64,000 nt of DNA from Peptococcaceae bacterium UBA7702 (GCA_002482535.1 DLGE01000007.1:184424-248423), one strand, 5' to 3'; counted from the stretch's first letter, positions 1-8,512 are shown. The notes: generated by a model not told the origin, from the sequence alone. Translations and numbers: made by a program.

Positions 1-402
1 GCGTTGGGCGATACCCAAGCGCAATCGCCGGGGAATGAGCACCGGCGGGGTCAACGCCCGCAAATCCCATTGGTTTTTCAGTTGCGCGCGGCGAATTTCC
101 AGTGCGTCACGAAAACCCTCTGTTGTAAGGAGCGCCGTTTTAACGCCCTTCTTTTCCAGAAGAGCGTTCAGCGCCAGGGTAGTTCCATAAACAATCTGTT
201 CCGTTTCCTTTAACAAATCTGGAAGTGTAAAGCCGAAAGCAGCCGCCAGTTCCGTCAAACCGGCAATGATGCTTTCAACAGGGTCTTCCTGATTTGTGGG
301 ATATTTGACAAAATGCCGTTCATCGGGATGCTCCTCCCCGATTCGTTCGGCGGTAAAATCCGTGAAGGTACCGCCGGTATCGATCGCTATTTTGATCATC
401 AT
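1..402 (-). CDS. Hydantoinase A / oxoprolinase-type ASKHA protein, N-terminal part (runs off window)
   Basis: Translating the minus strand from the ATG pair at 402/399 gives 134 uninterrupted codons to the window edge. It begins MIKIAIDTGGTFTDF, the ASKHA phosphate loop of the HyuA/HydA N-terminal domain, and later has YGTTLALNALLEKKG, also typical. The family includes methylhydantoinase, 5-oxoprolinase and the beta subunits of acetone/acetophenone carboxylases, all of which use ATP to activate a carbonyl substrate. A ribosome site (AGAAGGTGA) favours the second ATG at 399. It begins 14 bases after the UbiD-type gene and is probably the last visible gene of the riboswitch-led operon. The substrate cannot be read from this fragment. 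Confidence 0.8.
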   Translation of the reverse strand, partial: MMIKIAIDTGGTFTDFTAERIGEEHPDERHFVKYPTNQEDPVESIIAGLTELAAAFGFTLPDLLKETEQIVYGTTLALNALLEKKGVKTALLTTEGFRDALEIRRAQLKNQWDLRALTPPVLIPRRLRLGIAQR

Positions 403-415
403 TTCACCTTCTGCC

Positions 416-1789
416 TTATTTCACGTATCGATGCAGCCGTTTCACCGCTTCCGCTACCCTCTCATCCATCTCGATTTTAGGCGAAAAGCCCGAGAGAGGC
501 TTGGTGGCATCGATCCCCATTTTCGAAGTGCGGCTCAGTTCATCGGTGGAGGGATCCAAGGTGACCCCCATGCCGAGGTGCTGGGGCAGGATGGTTACGC
601 CATAGTCAGCCTGAAGCCGCGTGGCCAAGGCCCAGAGAACCTCCTCCTCATTGAAAACATCGACGTCCTCATCGACGACGATCACCATTTTGATGTTGTG
701 ATCCACGGCAAAAGCCGCGTAGATTGCCTGTTGAGGCTGGCCTTCGGCGATTTTTTTCATGGAGATGTAGCAATGAAAGAGGCCGCAAGCGGAAAAGGGA
801 GCGTGGACGGCTTTGATGTTGGGCAGCGTCTGATGGAGGGCGTTCAATACATCCCCTTCCCGCTGGATGGCGACGACAGTGATGTGTTCGCTGCTCATCC
901 CCGGAGTGATATCGTGGTAAAAAGCATTTTCCCGGTAGCGTATGGCGTTTACCTGAAACACATTTTCCGTACTGCGGAAACAGGCGTAATTGGTGAATTC
1001 GGCGAAGGGACCTTCCTTTTCACGGACACCGGCAAGAATTTCCCCCTCCAGAACGATTTCGGCGTAGGCGGGTACCTGGAGATCCGAAGTAACACAATCC
1101 GCCACCTGGAGGGGTTCCCCGAAAAGCCCGGCGATGGCGCCGTATTTACCTTGGTCATAGGGGATGAGGGCCATAGAACCAAGGGCAATGTTGGGGTGTA
1201 CGCCGATGACCACGGCGGCTTTGAGATTTTCGCCCCGCTCTTCACTGCGGCGGAAATACTCCCAAAGGCGCTGGCGGGAATGGAGGGAGATCCCCAGCTT
1301 GTTTTTGCCCTTTAACTGCATACGGTGAAACCCCAAGGTCTCTACGCCGCTCTCGGGATCCCGGGCCACACAGAGGCCGCTGGTCACATAGGGACCGGCG
1401 TCGATGGGAAAATGGGTGGGGATCGGCAGATCGTAAAGATTGACCTCATCCCCGGTGAGACAATGGGCGTCACAGGGCGGGTTTTCGGTAATTTTCACTT
1501 CCTCAATGCGGTTTTTGATGCGGTTGGCATAAGCCGCTGCCACTTCGTCGGCGCTAACGCCAAGGCCCTCGGCAAACCGCTCGCGACAGCCAAGGATGTT
1601 GGTAACCACGGGAAAAGCGCTGTTTTCCACCTGATCGAAGACGACAATGGGATGACGGCGCTCTTTTTCCAGATCCATCATCAAGGTGGTCATTTCATAA
1701 TCTCTTTTGACGGATTCTGCGACATGGCGAAGGTTCCCCGCGGCCTTGGCCCGGTTTAAAAAATCTCTTAGATCCTGACTCTGACTCAT
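416..1789 (-). CDS. UbiD-family prenyl-FMN-dependent decarboxylase
   Basis: A 457-residue protein of the UbiD family, which reversibly decarboxylates aromatic or alpha,beta-unsaturated acids using prenylated FMN. The sequence EGPFAEFTNY matches the family's catalytic segment with the two conserved glutamates five residues apart. DLPIPTHFPIDAGPYVTSG and the C-terminal GMGVTLDPST are also typical. The start at MSQSQDLRDF was chosen because AAGGAGAAACGAT lies just upstream; a longer in-frame extension overlaps the upstream gene. No UbiX (prenyl-FMN synthase) is visible. Its place between an ECF importer and a HyuA-type protein suggests the imported compound or its product is processed here, but the substrate is unknown. 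Confidence 0.88.
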   Translation of the reverse strand: MSQSQDLRDFLNRAKAAGNLRHVAESVKRDYEMTTLMMDLEKERRHPIVVFDQVENSAFPVVTNILGCRERFAEGLGVSADEVAAAYANRIKNRIEEVKITENPPCDAHCLTGDEVNLYDLPIPTHFPIDAGPYVTSGLCVARDPESGVETLGFHRMQLKGKNKLGISLHSRQRLWEYFRRSEERGENLKAAVVIGVHPNIALGSMALIPYDQGKYGAIAGLFGEPLQVADCVTSDLQVPAYAEIVLEGEILAGVREKEGPFAEFTNYACFRSTENVFQVNAIRYRENAFYHDITPGMSSEHITVVAIQREGDVLNALHQTLPNIKAVHAPFSACGLFHCYISMKKIAEGQPQQAIYAAFAVDHNIKMVIVVDEDVDVFNEEEVLWALATRLQADYGVTILPQHLGMGVTLDPSTDELSRTSKMGIDATKPLSGFSPKIEMDERVAEAVKRLHRYVK

Positions 1790-1809
1790 ATCGTTTCTCC
1801 TTATCTTCT

Positions 1810-2370
1810 TTATCGAGTCAATCCCGATTTCTTCAACGCGTCGTAGGCCAATTTGGTCAGCACCGTGGAGCAGGGCCAACAAACGGCAATCACGATCAAC
1901 GTTTCCACCAGGGCGACATTCACCGGTAGATTATAGATCAGGATGAGCCCCACGAAAACAATGGCGTTGCCCAAAACATTGCAGAAAAATTGGGCGAGAA
2001 TATGATGGCTCCATTTTTCCATGGAATACCGTTTGGCCACCAGGGAAACGCCGAGGGAACCCAAGGCATTGGCAAAAACAAAGGCCAGCCAAAGAGGGCT
2101 GTACCAAATGGAGATCAGCGCCTCCACTTCCCCGGCGATCAACCCCGCGGGCTGACGGTAAAGCAAGGCGATGATGCCGGTAAAAAAGGCCCAGCAGGTG
2201 CCGTTGATCAGATACATCCCGGCTTTACCCGTGGGCAGCAGGTTATCGATGAACCCCGTGGCTTGACAGGCGATGACAAAGACGATGCCCAAGATCACGG
2301 AGCCCACCAGGGCTTTGGTGTCGGTTCTGAAAAAGCTGTTGTGCTGGGCAAGTTCTTTTGGTTGAGACAT
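1810..2370 (-). CDS. ECF transporter substrate-binding (S) subunit, YkoE-like
   Basis: An integral membrane protein of about 186 residues with five or six hydrophobic segments. It has the size and pattern of YkoE-type ECF S subunits, including INGTCWAFFTGIIALLYRQPAGLIAGEVEAL. It directly follows genes for the ECF T subunit and a fused ATPase, so the three form one vitamin or metal importer. The second ATG (2370) sits eight bases after AGGAGGAA and is the better start. YkoE homologues in Bacillus handle thiamin precursors, but the cobalamin riboswitch ahead of this operon points to a corrinoid, a corrinoid precursor or cobalt. Confidence 0.75.
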   Translation of the reverse strand: MSQPKELAQHNSFFRTDTKALVGSVILGIVFVIACQATGFIDNLLPTGKAGMYLINGTCWAFFTGIIALLYRQPAGLIAGEVEALISIWYSPLWLAFVFANALGSLGVSLVAKRYSMEKWSHHILAQFFCNVLGNAIVFVGLILIYNLPVNVALVETLIVIAVCWPCSTVLTKLAYDALKKSGLTR

Positions 2371-2400
2371 GGTCATTTCCTCCTAAAATTTACTTAATAC

Positions 2401-3156
2401 TTAAATATGAATATAGAAATTTAAAACAATAAAGGCAATGGGCAGCAAAAAGCAGCAGCCGATTTCGGCGGCGGTGAGATGCAGCTCCTTGGAGAAGGTC
2501 CGCCTTTCACTTTTACCGAAGCCCCTCAACTCCATGGAAAGGGCGATTTCTGAAGTGCGGCGGAGGGCCCGGTAGAGAAAGGGCATCACGGTGAGGGGCA
2601 TCATTTTAACGCGGTTTACCAGGCCGGCGGCAGCCACGCCGCGGACTGCCTGGCTATCGCTGATTGACGCGTACTCCTCCTTGAGCAGCGGCAAAAACCG
2701 CGCCGCCATCGTGATCAGCATCGCGTAACGGTAAGGCACACGAAAGCCGATGAGCATCAGCACGGCGTCCTCCGACGGCGTCCAGGTCATCATCTGAATC
2801 GCTGCCAAAGAAACGGCGACGGTGCGCAAGAGGCCAAGGAGTGCGGCGGGGAGGGCGCCGCTGTAGACTTCGAGGATTCCCCACTGCCAGATCACCACAC
2901 CTTCCCTGTTAAAGAGCAACTGCATCAGAAAGAGCTGTGAGGCGACGATGAGGAAAAGCAGCAGCAAAATGCTGTACTTTTTCACACTCCCCGTCAAAAA
3001 CAGATCGGTAAAAAACACCAGGGCAATGATAATGGCCTGGGTAGCCAAAGAAGGAGACAGCAGCGCGGTGAAGAGCAATGTGAGGCACCAAATCAATTTC
3101 AGGCGGGGGTCAAAAATATCAGACCGCTTTCTCTTCATGTTCATCTTCATGTTCAT
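2401..3156 (-). CDS. ecfT: ECF transporter transmembrane (T) subunit
   Basis: A 251-residue membrane protein of the EcfT/CbiQ family. This subunit couples the ATPases to the S subunit. It has FDPRLKLIWCLTLLF near the N-terminus and the two coupling-helix motifs SQAVRGVA and SMELRGFG, variants of the Ala-Arg-Gly signature. The start at MNMKMNMKRKRSD was chosen because GGAGGAAGAAAGAC precedes it; the gene then overlaps the 3' end of the ATPase gene, which implies translational coupling. The start region encodes alternating M/N/K residues copied from the histidine- and glutamate-rich tail of the upstream gene in another frame. Confidence 0.87.
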   Translation of the reverse strand: MNMKMNMKRKRSDIFDPRLKLIWCLTLLFTALLSPSLATQAIIIALVFFTDLFLTGSVKKYSILLLLFLIVASQLFLMQLLFNREGVVIWQWGILEVYSGALPAALLGLLRTVAVSLAAIQMMTWTPSEDAVLMLIGFRVPYRYAMLITMAARFLPLLKEEYASISDSQAVRGVAAAGLVNRVKMMPLTVMPFLYRALRRTSEIALSMELRGFGKSERRTFSKELHLTAAEIGCCFLLPIAFIVLNFYIHI

Positions 3157-4621
3157 GTCTTTCTTCCTCCCCTCCCTGCCAAAGGGACGCGGCGACGGTT
3201 TCGAAATCCCTCTGTTCATAGTCGGCGCTGAGCCGCTGGCGATCCAGGAGCAGAATGCGGTCGGCATAAGCCAACACCGCTCCCGGATCGTGGCTGACGA
3301 GGATCACGGTGCCGCCGTCGGCGCGGAAGTCCGCCAGCAGATCCATGACCAGACGGCAGTCTTCCTCTTGAAGACCGGCGGTGGGTTCGTCGGCGATGAT
3401 GATTTCCGGATCGTGGATTAGCGCCGAGGCCGCCGCCAACTTTTGGCGCTGACCCCGGCTTAAACACTGGGGATGACAGTCCCCGTAGGCGGCAAGACCC
3501 ACCTTCTTTAAGATTTTTTCGACCTTCGCGGTTTTTTCCGCTTCTTTGAGAGGCAAATTCTTTAAGGCAAAAGCGGCTTCCTTTTTCACCGTATCGGCAA
3601 AAATCTGCAAGTCGGGGTTTTGAAAGAGAAAACCGATTTTGGCCCTCAAAGCAAAGGCCGATTTTTTCGTCATGGCTTTGCCGAAGACCTCGATTTTCCC
3701 CCGGGTCGGCAAGAGCAGCCCCTCCATGAGCTTGAGCAGGGTGGTTTTGCCGCTGCCGTTGACCCCCATGATGGCCAAAAATTCGCCGCGGCGCACCTGA
3801 AAGGTGATTTCCTCACAGCCTAAGATACCGCCTCGATAGACATAAGAGACATTTTCCAGGGAAAGCACGGTTTCTGCTGTTTTAACCGCCGGCCTCCGCG
3901 CCGGCAGAGGCAGGGGCGGCGACGGGTAATCCCTGCCCCGGTAAACCTTTTTGAGCGTCCCCTTCTCCAGCACCAGGACACGGTCGGCAAAATCAGCCAG
4001 GTTAAGACCGTGATCCGCCGCGACAATCACGGTAACGCCCTTTTCCCGATGGATTTTGCGAATCAGCGCGTACAGCTTCAGCTTACCCTGGCGGTCGAGC
4101 TCCGCCCCGGGCTGGTCAAGGACGAGAACCGGCGTAGAGAGCGCCAAAACCCCGGCAAAGACGAGACGTTGGGCCTGTCCCCCGGAAAGACTCGTCGTCT
4201 TTCTATTTTCCAAACCCTGCAAACCGGCAAAGGAAAGCGCCTCCTTACTGCGGGAAGCGATCTCCTCCCGGGAATAACCCAAATTGGCCAAACCAAAGGC
4301 CACCTCCGCTTCGACAGTGACGCTGACGATCTGATTTTGCGGTTCCTGAAACATATAGCCAAGGTATTGACAGATTGCCGCCAGGGGCAGCTCCATGATG
4401 TCTTTCCCCATCAGAGTGACGCTGCCGTCCAACAAGCCGCCCTCATATTTCATCGCCGCGCCGGTGAGGGTATGCAGCAAGAGGCTCTTGCCGGCCCCCG
4501 ACGCGCCGGTCACAGCGATAAACTCGCCCTTTTTTACGGTCAGGGCGATGTTTTTGAGGGCCGCTCCGGCCTGATCGGGAAAAGTAAGTGATTTGATGTT
4601 AATTTGCAGTGCCGTATCCAT
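3119..4621 (-). CDS. ECF transporter fused ATPase (two ABC domains, YkoD-like)
   Basis: A 500-residue fusion of two ABC ATPase domains that powers the neighbouring T and S subunits. Domain 1 has Walker A GASGAGKS (residues about 39-46), signature LSGGQ (about 145-149) and Walker B VLVLDQPG. Domain 2 has GVNGSGKT, LSRGQRQ and IIIADEPT. In domain 1 the catalytic glutamate after the Walker B aspartate is glutamine (about residue 170), so the two ATP sites are probably unequal. The C-terminal tail is rich in histidine and glutamate (EERHEHEDEHEEK), a possible metal-binding tail. The gene is preceded by a riboswitch terminator and a cobalamin riboswitch. Confidence 0.9.
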   Translation of the reverse strand: MDTALQINIKSLTFPDQAGAALKNIALTVKKGEFIAVTGASGAGKSLLLHTLTGAAMKYEGGLLDGSVTLMGKDIMELPLAAICQYLGYMFQEPQNQIVSVTVEAEVAFGLANLGYSREEIASRSKEALSFAGLQGLENRKTTSLSGGQAQRLVFAGVLALSTPVLVLDQPGAELDRQGKLKLYALIRKIHREKGVTVIVAADHGLNLADFADRVLVLEKGTLKKVYRGRDYPSPPLPLPARRPAVKTAETVLSLENVSYVYRGGILGCEEITFQVRRGEFLAIMGVNGSGKTTLLKLMEGLLLPTRGKIEVFGKAMTKKSAFALRAKIGFLFQNPDLQIFADTVKKEAAFALKNLPLKEAEKTAKVEKILKKVGLAAYGDCHPQCLSRGQRQKLAAASALIHDPEIIIADEPTAGLQEEDCRLVMDLLADFRADGGTVILVSHDPGAVLAYADRILLLDRQRLSADYEQRDFETVAASLWQGGEEERHEHEDEHEEKAV

Positions 4622-4639
4622 AAAACCCCCGTATAAAAT

Positions 4640-4684
4640 AAAAAAAGTTCCAGCAGATCGGTGATACCGATCAACTGAAACTTT
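4640..4684 (-). terminator. Intrinsic terminator, expression platform of the cobalamin riboswitch
   Basis: On the minus strand a GC-containing hairpin (AAGTTTCAG...GATCGGT / ACCGATC...CTGGAACTT) is followed by seven T residues, just before the fused ATPase gene. This arrangement fits transcription attenuation when cobalamin is bound. Confidence 0.8.
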
Positions 4685-4711
4685 ACCGTTGTTCCACGTG
4701 AACTCTTTTTA

Positions 4712-4860
4712 TGGCAGGTCTTCTGACTCACAGTTTTACCCGATGGCCGCGCCTTCCCGGCTGCCCGGTGGCAAAATGCGGTTCTCAACAACTGTATACA
4801 GCGGTGGGTCCGTTCAGGTTTCGCACCTGATTCCCTATTCTCCCCCTTGGGGCACCATAA
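4712..4860 (-). promoter_or_regulatory. Cobalamin riboswitch 1
   Basis: Read on the minus strand, this has the core elements of the AdoCbl riboswitch: GGTGCC at the 5' end, AGGGAATCAGGTGCGAAACC, a CCGCTGT segment matching the GCCACTGT region, GCCACCGGGCAGCCGGGAAGG, and the 3' hallmark GAGTCAGAAGACCTGCC. It lies about 90 bases upstream of the fused ECF ATPase and is separated from it by an intrinsic terminator. Cobalamin is therefore expected to reduce expression of this operon. Confidence 0.92.
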
Positions 4861-4928
4861 AAATCATATATAACTGCGGTCATTATACAAAATAACAACA
4901 ATCCTGTCAAGGGAAAATCTTTGGCTTT

Positions 4929-5273
4929 TCAGGATTCTGACCAGTTTTCCCGATCCGCCAAAATCATATCCCGGCGCACGGTAAAAGGCAGCCCCGTCAA
5001 TCCGGGACAGAAAGAAAGCAACTGCTCTGCATCGGCAATCAGCGCTTCCTTCTTTTTCCGGCTCAGCTTTTTTATGGCATACTCCCCTTTGGCGGCGTTG
5101 GCCAAAGTATCGGTCTGCCAAAGGGCCAAAAGGGCTTTTATGGGGTGGGCCCGGGTATATTTGGCGCAAGCCTTTCCTTTTTCCCGGTGCTCTCTTAGCC
5201 TTACTTCGATATCCTTGGCGATTCCCGTATAGTATGTCCCGTCTTGACAGACGATGATATATAAAAATGCCAT
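4929..5273 (-). CDS. GIY-YIG nuclease-fold protein (UPF0213/YhbQ-like)
   Basis: A 114-residue protein with the small GIY-YIG domain of the UPF0213 group: FLYIIVCQDGTYYTGIAKDIEVRLREH carries the two short motifs and the conserved arginine, and KGEYAIKKLSRKKKEALI is the typical C-terminal helix. Standard members are about 85-100 residues; the tail here is slightly longer. Biological roles of this group are poorly defined, with structure-specific DNA nicking shown for some relatives. It stands alone between the cobalamin riboswitch and a divergently transcribed gene. Confidence 0.87.
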   Translation of the reverse strand: MAFLYIIVCQDGTYYTGIAKDIEVRLREHREKGKACAKYTRAHPIKALLALWQTDTLANAAKGEYAIKKLSRKKKEALIADAEQLLSFCPGLTGLPFTVRRDMILADRENWSES

Positions 5274-5327
5274 GGCTTTGCCTCGCTTTCGTCTTTATAT
5301 TATACCAAAATAATAGGATATTTTGTA

Positions 5328-5356
5328 TTGAAAAAGATGCTGTTCTCCGTTATACT
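5328..5356 (+). promoter_or_regulatory. Sigma-A type promoter
   Basis: TTGAAA and TATACT are separated by 17 bases, and the -10 ends 31 bases before the ATG of the following gene. A clear AAGGAG ribosome site lies between. Confidence 0.65.
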
Positions 5357-5387
5357 GTAACAGGAAGAACAGCAAAGGAGAAGAACC

Positions 5388-6119
5388 ATGCCCGATCATC
5401 TCGCCAGTTTTCAACTGGATTTCCTGACGCCGGATCTTTTCCAGAAGATCGTCAAAAAAGCTGTGGCCGAGGGAAGCCGCGTCAGGGGCAACCACGGCAA
5501 CTATATCAATTTTCATATGGGCGATATCCTGCTCATTGTCCGCACCGCTTACGACCCGGAAAAAGGTCTTGATTACATCACGGGATTTGATTCCCATATC
5601 AAGGGCTGCTGCGTCTGGGACTGCGTGATAGAGCGGGAAGAAGAAAACGAAGATCCCACAGTTAAGACTGTTTTCATCAAAAGCAACGGCAAGGAGCTGC
5701 CTTTACCCCTAATCAACGGCGATATCCTCCCCGCTTACAGCAAGGGTGAAAGCTTTCCGGCGCAAATCGCGGCCTATCCCGAGGAAATTTCCTTTCAGCG
5801 GGAAGATACCGGCGGCGCCATTGTGGCAAAGGACGGTCAGACCGTGTCGATCTGCGGCAAAGCTTTGGGGTTTCGAGAGGGCCAAACCGTCTATATGGGC
5901 GGTGTGATGACGCGCTTTCTCATCTGCCTCCTAAAGACGGATCACGGCGAAATCGAGTTGGCCTTCCCCGGAAACCTTGTCGATGAAAAAGAGGAGGAGG
6001 AGAACCTGCTCTGCCCCGGTTCCTACGTCCGCTGTCAAGGAACGCTGACGGGAAACCCGGCCATCTACGTAAGGGAAAAAGGCATCCCCGGAAAAGAAAG
6101 AGAAGAAATAAAAAAATGA
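5388..6119 (+). CDS. Uncharacterised acidic protein
   Basis: I do not recognise this 243-residue protein. It is soluble-looking, with no signal peptide or membrane segment. The N-terminal ~95 residues (GNHGNYINFHMGDILLIVRTAYDPEKGLDYITGFDSHIKGCCVWDC) look like one compact domain, and the C-terminal ~100 residues (SICGKALGFREGQTVYMGGVMTRFLI, YVRCQGTLTGNPAIYVREK) read like an OB-type beta barrel. That fold reading is inference only. A good promoter and an AAGGAG site precede it, and its stop codon overlaps the start of the next small gene (ATGA), so the two are translationally coupled and probably function together. Confidence 0.75.
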   Translation: MPDHLASFQLDFLTPDLFQKIVKKAVAEGSRVRGNHGNYINFHMGDILLIVRTAYDPEKGLDYITGFDSHIKGCCVWDCVIEREEENEDPTVKTVFIKSNGKELPLPLINGDILPAYSKGESFPAQIAAYPEEISFQREDTGGAIVAKDGQTVSICGKALGFREGQTVYMGGVMTRFLICLLKTDHGEIELAFPGNLVDEKEEEENLLCPGSYVRCQGTLTGNPAIYVREKGIPGKEREEIKK

Positions 6120-6295
6120 AACGAAAATCAAAATGCGACGACTGCACGAACTATCTGTTAGACGATGAGACCGATTACTATACCTGCCTCGTCGATTTCG
6201 ACCAAGACGAAATGGAGCATTTCCTCACCTTTACCGACGACGACTGCCCCTACTACCGTTTTGAAGACGACCACTTTCTGGCCAAGAAACAATGA
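6116..6295 (+). CDS. Small CxxC protein, DUF6472-like
   Basis: A 59-residue reading frame that begins at the ATG overlapping the stop of the preceding gene. It encodes a small acidic protein with paired cysteines, KCDDCTNYLLDDETDYYTC, followed by DEMEHFL and DDDCPYYRF. The four-cysteine pattern (CxxC, C, C) and spacing match the small DUF6472-type proteins common in Clostridia, which probably bind zinc. The function is not known. The coupled start and the conserved cysteine pattern support it as a real gene. Confidence 0.75.
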   Translation: MKRKSKCDDCTNYLLDDETDYYTCLVDFDQDEMEHFLTFTDDDCPYYRFEDDHFLAKKQ

Positions 6296-6381
6296 CCGCA
6301 TGAAGGGGGGCTGTTCCAAAAAAACGTCTCCTCCATACGTCAATAAGCCCCGATATGACCTGGGGTTGATGGATACACTGA

Positions 6382-6412
6382 AAACACTGCGACGATCCGC
6401 CGCAGTGTTTAT
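6382..6412. terminator. Bidirectional terminator
   Basis: Arms AACACTGCG and CGCAGTGTT form a hairpin between the converging small gene and ktrA, with A- and T-rich flanks on both sides. Confidence 0.75.
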
Positions 6413-6431
6413 TACGTTATCATCAGCTCAT

Positions 6432-7082
6432 TCAGCTTTTTGCCGTCAGTTTAAAAACATCGGCGGCTCTCCCCAAAACAAGCATATGATCACCGCTTTG
6501 GAAGGCGTAATCAGCGCCGGGCAGGGGCTTAAGATCGTTTTTCTGTTTGACGGCGACAATATTGAGCTTGTATTTCCTGCGAATATTCAACTCTCCCACG
6601 GTCTGTCCGGCCCATTGGGGTAAAATCGGGATCTCATAAAGGGAATAGTCTTTGGTCAGTTCAATATAGTCGAAAATATTTCTGGAATTACAACGCACCG
6701 CCAACTTTTCCGCCATCTCCCGTTCGGGATATACCACTTCATCGGCGCCGATTTTTCTCAGCAAATCGGCCTGTATATCGCGCTTTGCTTTGGATATAAC
6801 ATGCTTTGCGCCGTATTCCTTTAAAAGCGAAGTGACAACGAGAGAAGACTGAAAGTCGTCGCCGATGGCGACAAAGCAAATATCAAAATTTTCCACGCCC
6901 AGGGATTCCACAACCGTGGCGTTGGTACAATCGCCGATTTCCGCGTCGGCGAAAGAAGAAAGATACTGCTGAATCACGTGTTTATCCTTATCGATCACCA
7001 TTACGTCGTTGCCCAGAGCTTTCATTTTATGGGCCAGGTGCCGCCCAAACCTGCTCATGCCGATCACCAATACCGATTTCAT
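6432..7082 (-). CDS. ktrA: Potassium uptake regulatory subunit KtrA (RCK domain)
   Basis: A cytoplasmic 216-residue protein with an N-terminal Rossmann-type RCK domain (GMSRFGRHLAHKMKALGNDVMVIDKD, GDCTNATVVESLGVENFDICFVAIG) and a C-terminal TrkA-C domain (PILPQWAGQTVGELNIRRKYKLNIVAVK). It gates the KtrB channel in response to nucleotides; in relatives the C-domain binds cyclic di-AMP. ATG 7082 follows AAGGAGGAAATG with better spacing than ATG 7085. It lies seven bases downstream of ktrB in the same operon, so a complete Ktr potassium importer is encoded here. Confidence 0.93.
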   Translation of the reverse strand: MKSVLVIGMSRFGRHLAHKMKALGNDVMVIDKDKHVIQQYLSSFADAEIGDCTNATVVESLGVENFDICFVAIGDDFQSSLVVTSLLKEYGAKHVISKAKRDIQADLLRKIGADEVVYPEREMAEKLAVRCNSRNIFDYIELTKDYSLYEIPILPQWAGQTVGELNIRRKYKLNIVAVKQKNDLKPLPGADYAFQSGDHMLVLGRAADVFKLTAKS

Positions 7083-7092
7083 CATTTCCTCC

Positions 7093-8433
7093 TTAACCGA
7101 TCAATATCCGTTCCACAGGACGTTCGACCGGTACTTTTTTATTCTTTTCCAGTAAAACAAGAAACAGAGTCAAACCGCCGATACGGCCGAAAAACATCAA
7201 CAGAGATAAAATGATTTTTGACGCCGCCGTCAAAGACGGCGTAATTCCAAAAGAAAGGCCTACGGTGCCGACGGCGGAAACGACGTCAAACAAAATGGCT
7301 TCCAAATCAAAAGGTTCGATGATGCAAATCACCGCCGTCGCAAGTATCACCGCGGCAAAGTAAATGGTCACAATGGAAGTGGCCTGACGCACCATGACAT
7401 TATCCAAACGTTTCTTAAAAACAGTGATTGTGTCACTGTTTCTGGCCGAAGCAATGGCGCAGATCAAAACCACAAAGATGGTGGTGGTTTTAATACCCCC
7501 GGCGGTAGACCCGGGACTGCCGCCAACAAACATATAAAACAAGGTCAAAATATAACCCGTATCGCTAAGGCTGGCCTGATCGACGGAATTGAACCCTGCC
7601 GTGCGCGGCGATACCGACTGAAAGAGCGCCGCCACCGCCTTATCAACACCGTTCAGATTGGCGAATACGCCCTGGCTTTCACTGAAATAAAACGCCCCCC
7701 AGCCAAAGCAAATCAAAAAGGCCGTCACCGAAAGGACAATTTTACTGTGGAGGGAAAAACGCTGGAAATGAAATTTGTTTTTCGCCAAATCCGTCCACAC
7801 AAGAAAACCGAGACCGCCGATGATAATCAGAGAAATCAAGGTCAAGCAGACCACGGCATCGCCGGTGTAGTCCGTAAAGGAAGAGAATTCCCGGTATTTG
7901 CCCATCAGATCAAAACCGGCATTGCAAAAAGCCGAAACGGAATGAAAAATCCCGTAGTAAATCCCCTGTCCAAGTCCCATTTGGGGAACAAACCGCAGCG
8001 ATAAAATCACAGCGCCCAGGAATTCGCAGCAAAACGTCCCGATCAAAATCCGTTTCAACAGGGCAACAATGCCGTTATATTGCATGCTGCGAAAGGACTC
8101 CATCAATAACCGGCGTTCATGAAAACTGACGTTCTTTCTGGCAAAAATCGTAAACATGGAAATCATGGTCATAAAGCCAAGTCCGCCGATTTGAATCAGC
8201 AATAGAATAACAATCTGTCCGAAAAGCGACCAATACGTATAAGTGTCGCCGATAATGAGACCGGTCACACAAGTGGCACTGGTGGCGGTAAAAAATGCGT
8301 TGACCAGCGCTGTCCAATCCCCGCTTTTGGACGCCACCGGTAAAGTCAACAGCAACGTGCCGCAGCAAATAACAATCAAAAAACCCATGGCGATGCTGCG
8401 CGCATACGTCATCCGGTATCGTTTCGCTGCCAT
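7093..8433 (-). CDS. ktrB: Potassium/sodium uptake translocating subunit KtrB
   Basis: A 446-residue membrane protein of the TrkH/KtrB superfamily with four M1-P-M2 repeats. Filter segments are visible as ATSATCVTGL, SVSAFCNAGF, SVSPRTAGFN and SAVGTVGLSFG, each with the conserved glycine. GGSPGSTAGGIKTTT is the typical third-repeat gate region. It forms the potassium pathway and pairs with the downstream KtrA. The upstream region is about 185 bases, too short for a full cyclic di-AMP riboswitch. Confidence 0.94.
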   Translation of the reverse strand: MAAKRYRMTYARSIAMGFLIVICCGTLLLTLPVASKSGDWTALVNAFFTATSATCVTGLIIGDTYTYWSLFGQIVILLLIQIGGLGFMTMISMFTIFARKNVSFHERRLLMESFRSMQYNGIVALLKRILIGTFCCEFLGAVILSLRFVPQMGLGQGIYYGIFHSVSAFCNAGFDLMGKYREFSSFTDYTGDAVVCLTLISLIIIGGLGFLVWTDLAKNKFHFQRFSLHSKIVLSVTAFLICFGWGAFYFSESQGVFANLNGVDKAVAALFQSVSPRTAGFNSVDQASLSDTGYILTLFYMFVGGSPGSTAGGIKTTTIFVVLICAIASARNSDTITVFKKRLDNVMVRQATSIVTIYFAAVILATAVICIIEPFDLEAILFDVVSAVGTVGLSFGITPSLTAASKIILSLLMFFGRIGGLTLFLVLLEKNKKVPVERPVERILIG

Positions 8434-8484
8434 AAAAACACCTCTGATCCGTTAAAATCAAGCTGTCATTCAATGATATAGCTT

Positions 8485-8512
8485 ATTCTATACCTTAAAA
8501 TAAAAAAAGCAA
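8485..8512 (-). promoter_or_regulatory. Possible promoter of ktrBA
   Basis: TTGCTT and TAGAAT lie 16 bases apart about 50 bases upstream of ktrB, in an AT-rich stretch. The match to the sigma-A consensus is moderate. Confidence 0.4.

Noticed and set aside
296..1315. Long plus-strand open frame of 339 codons
   Set aside because: It lies opposite the UbiD-type gene, has no family features, and the minus-strand protein carries catalytic motifs.
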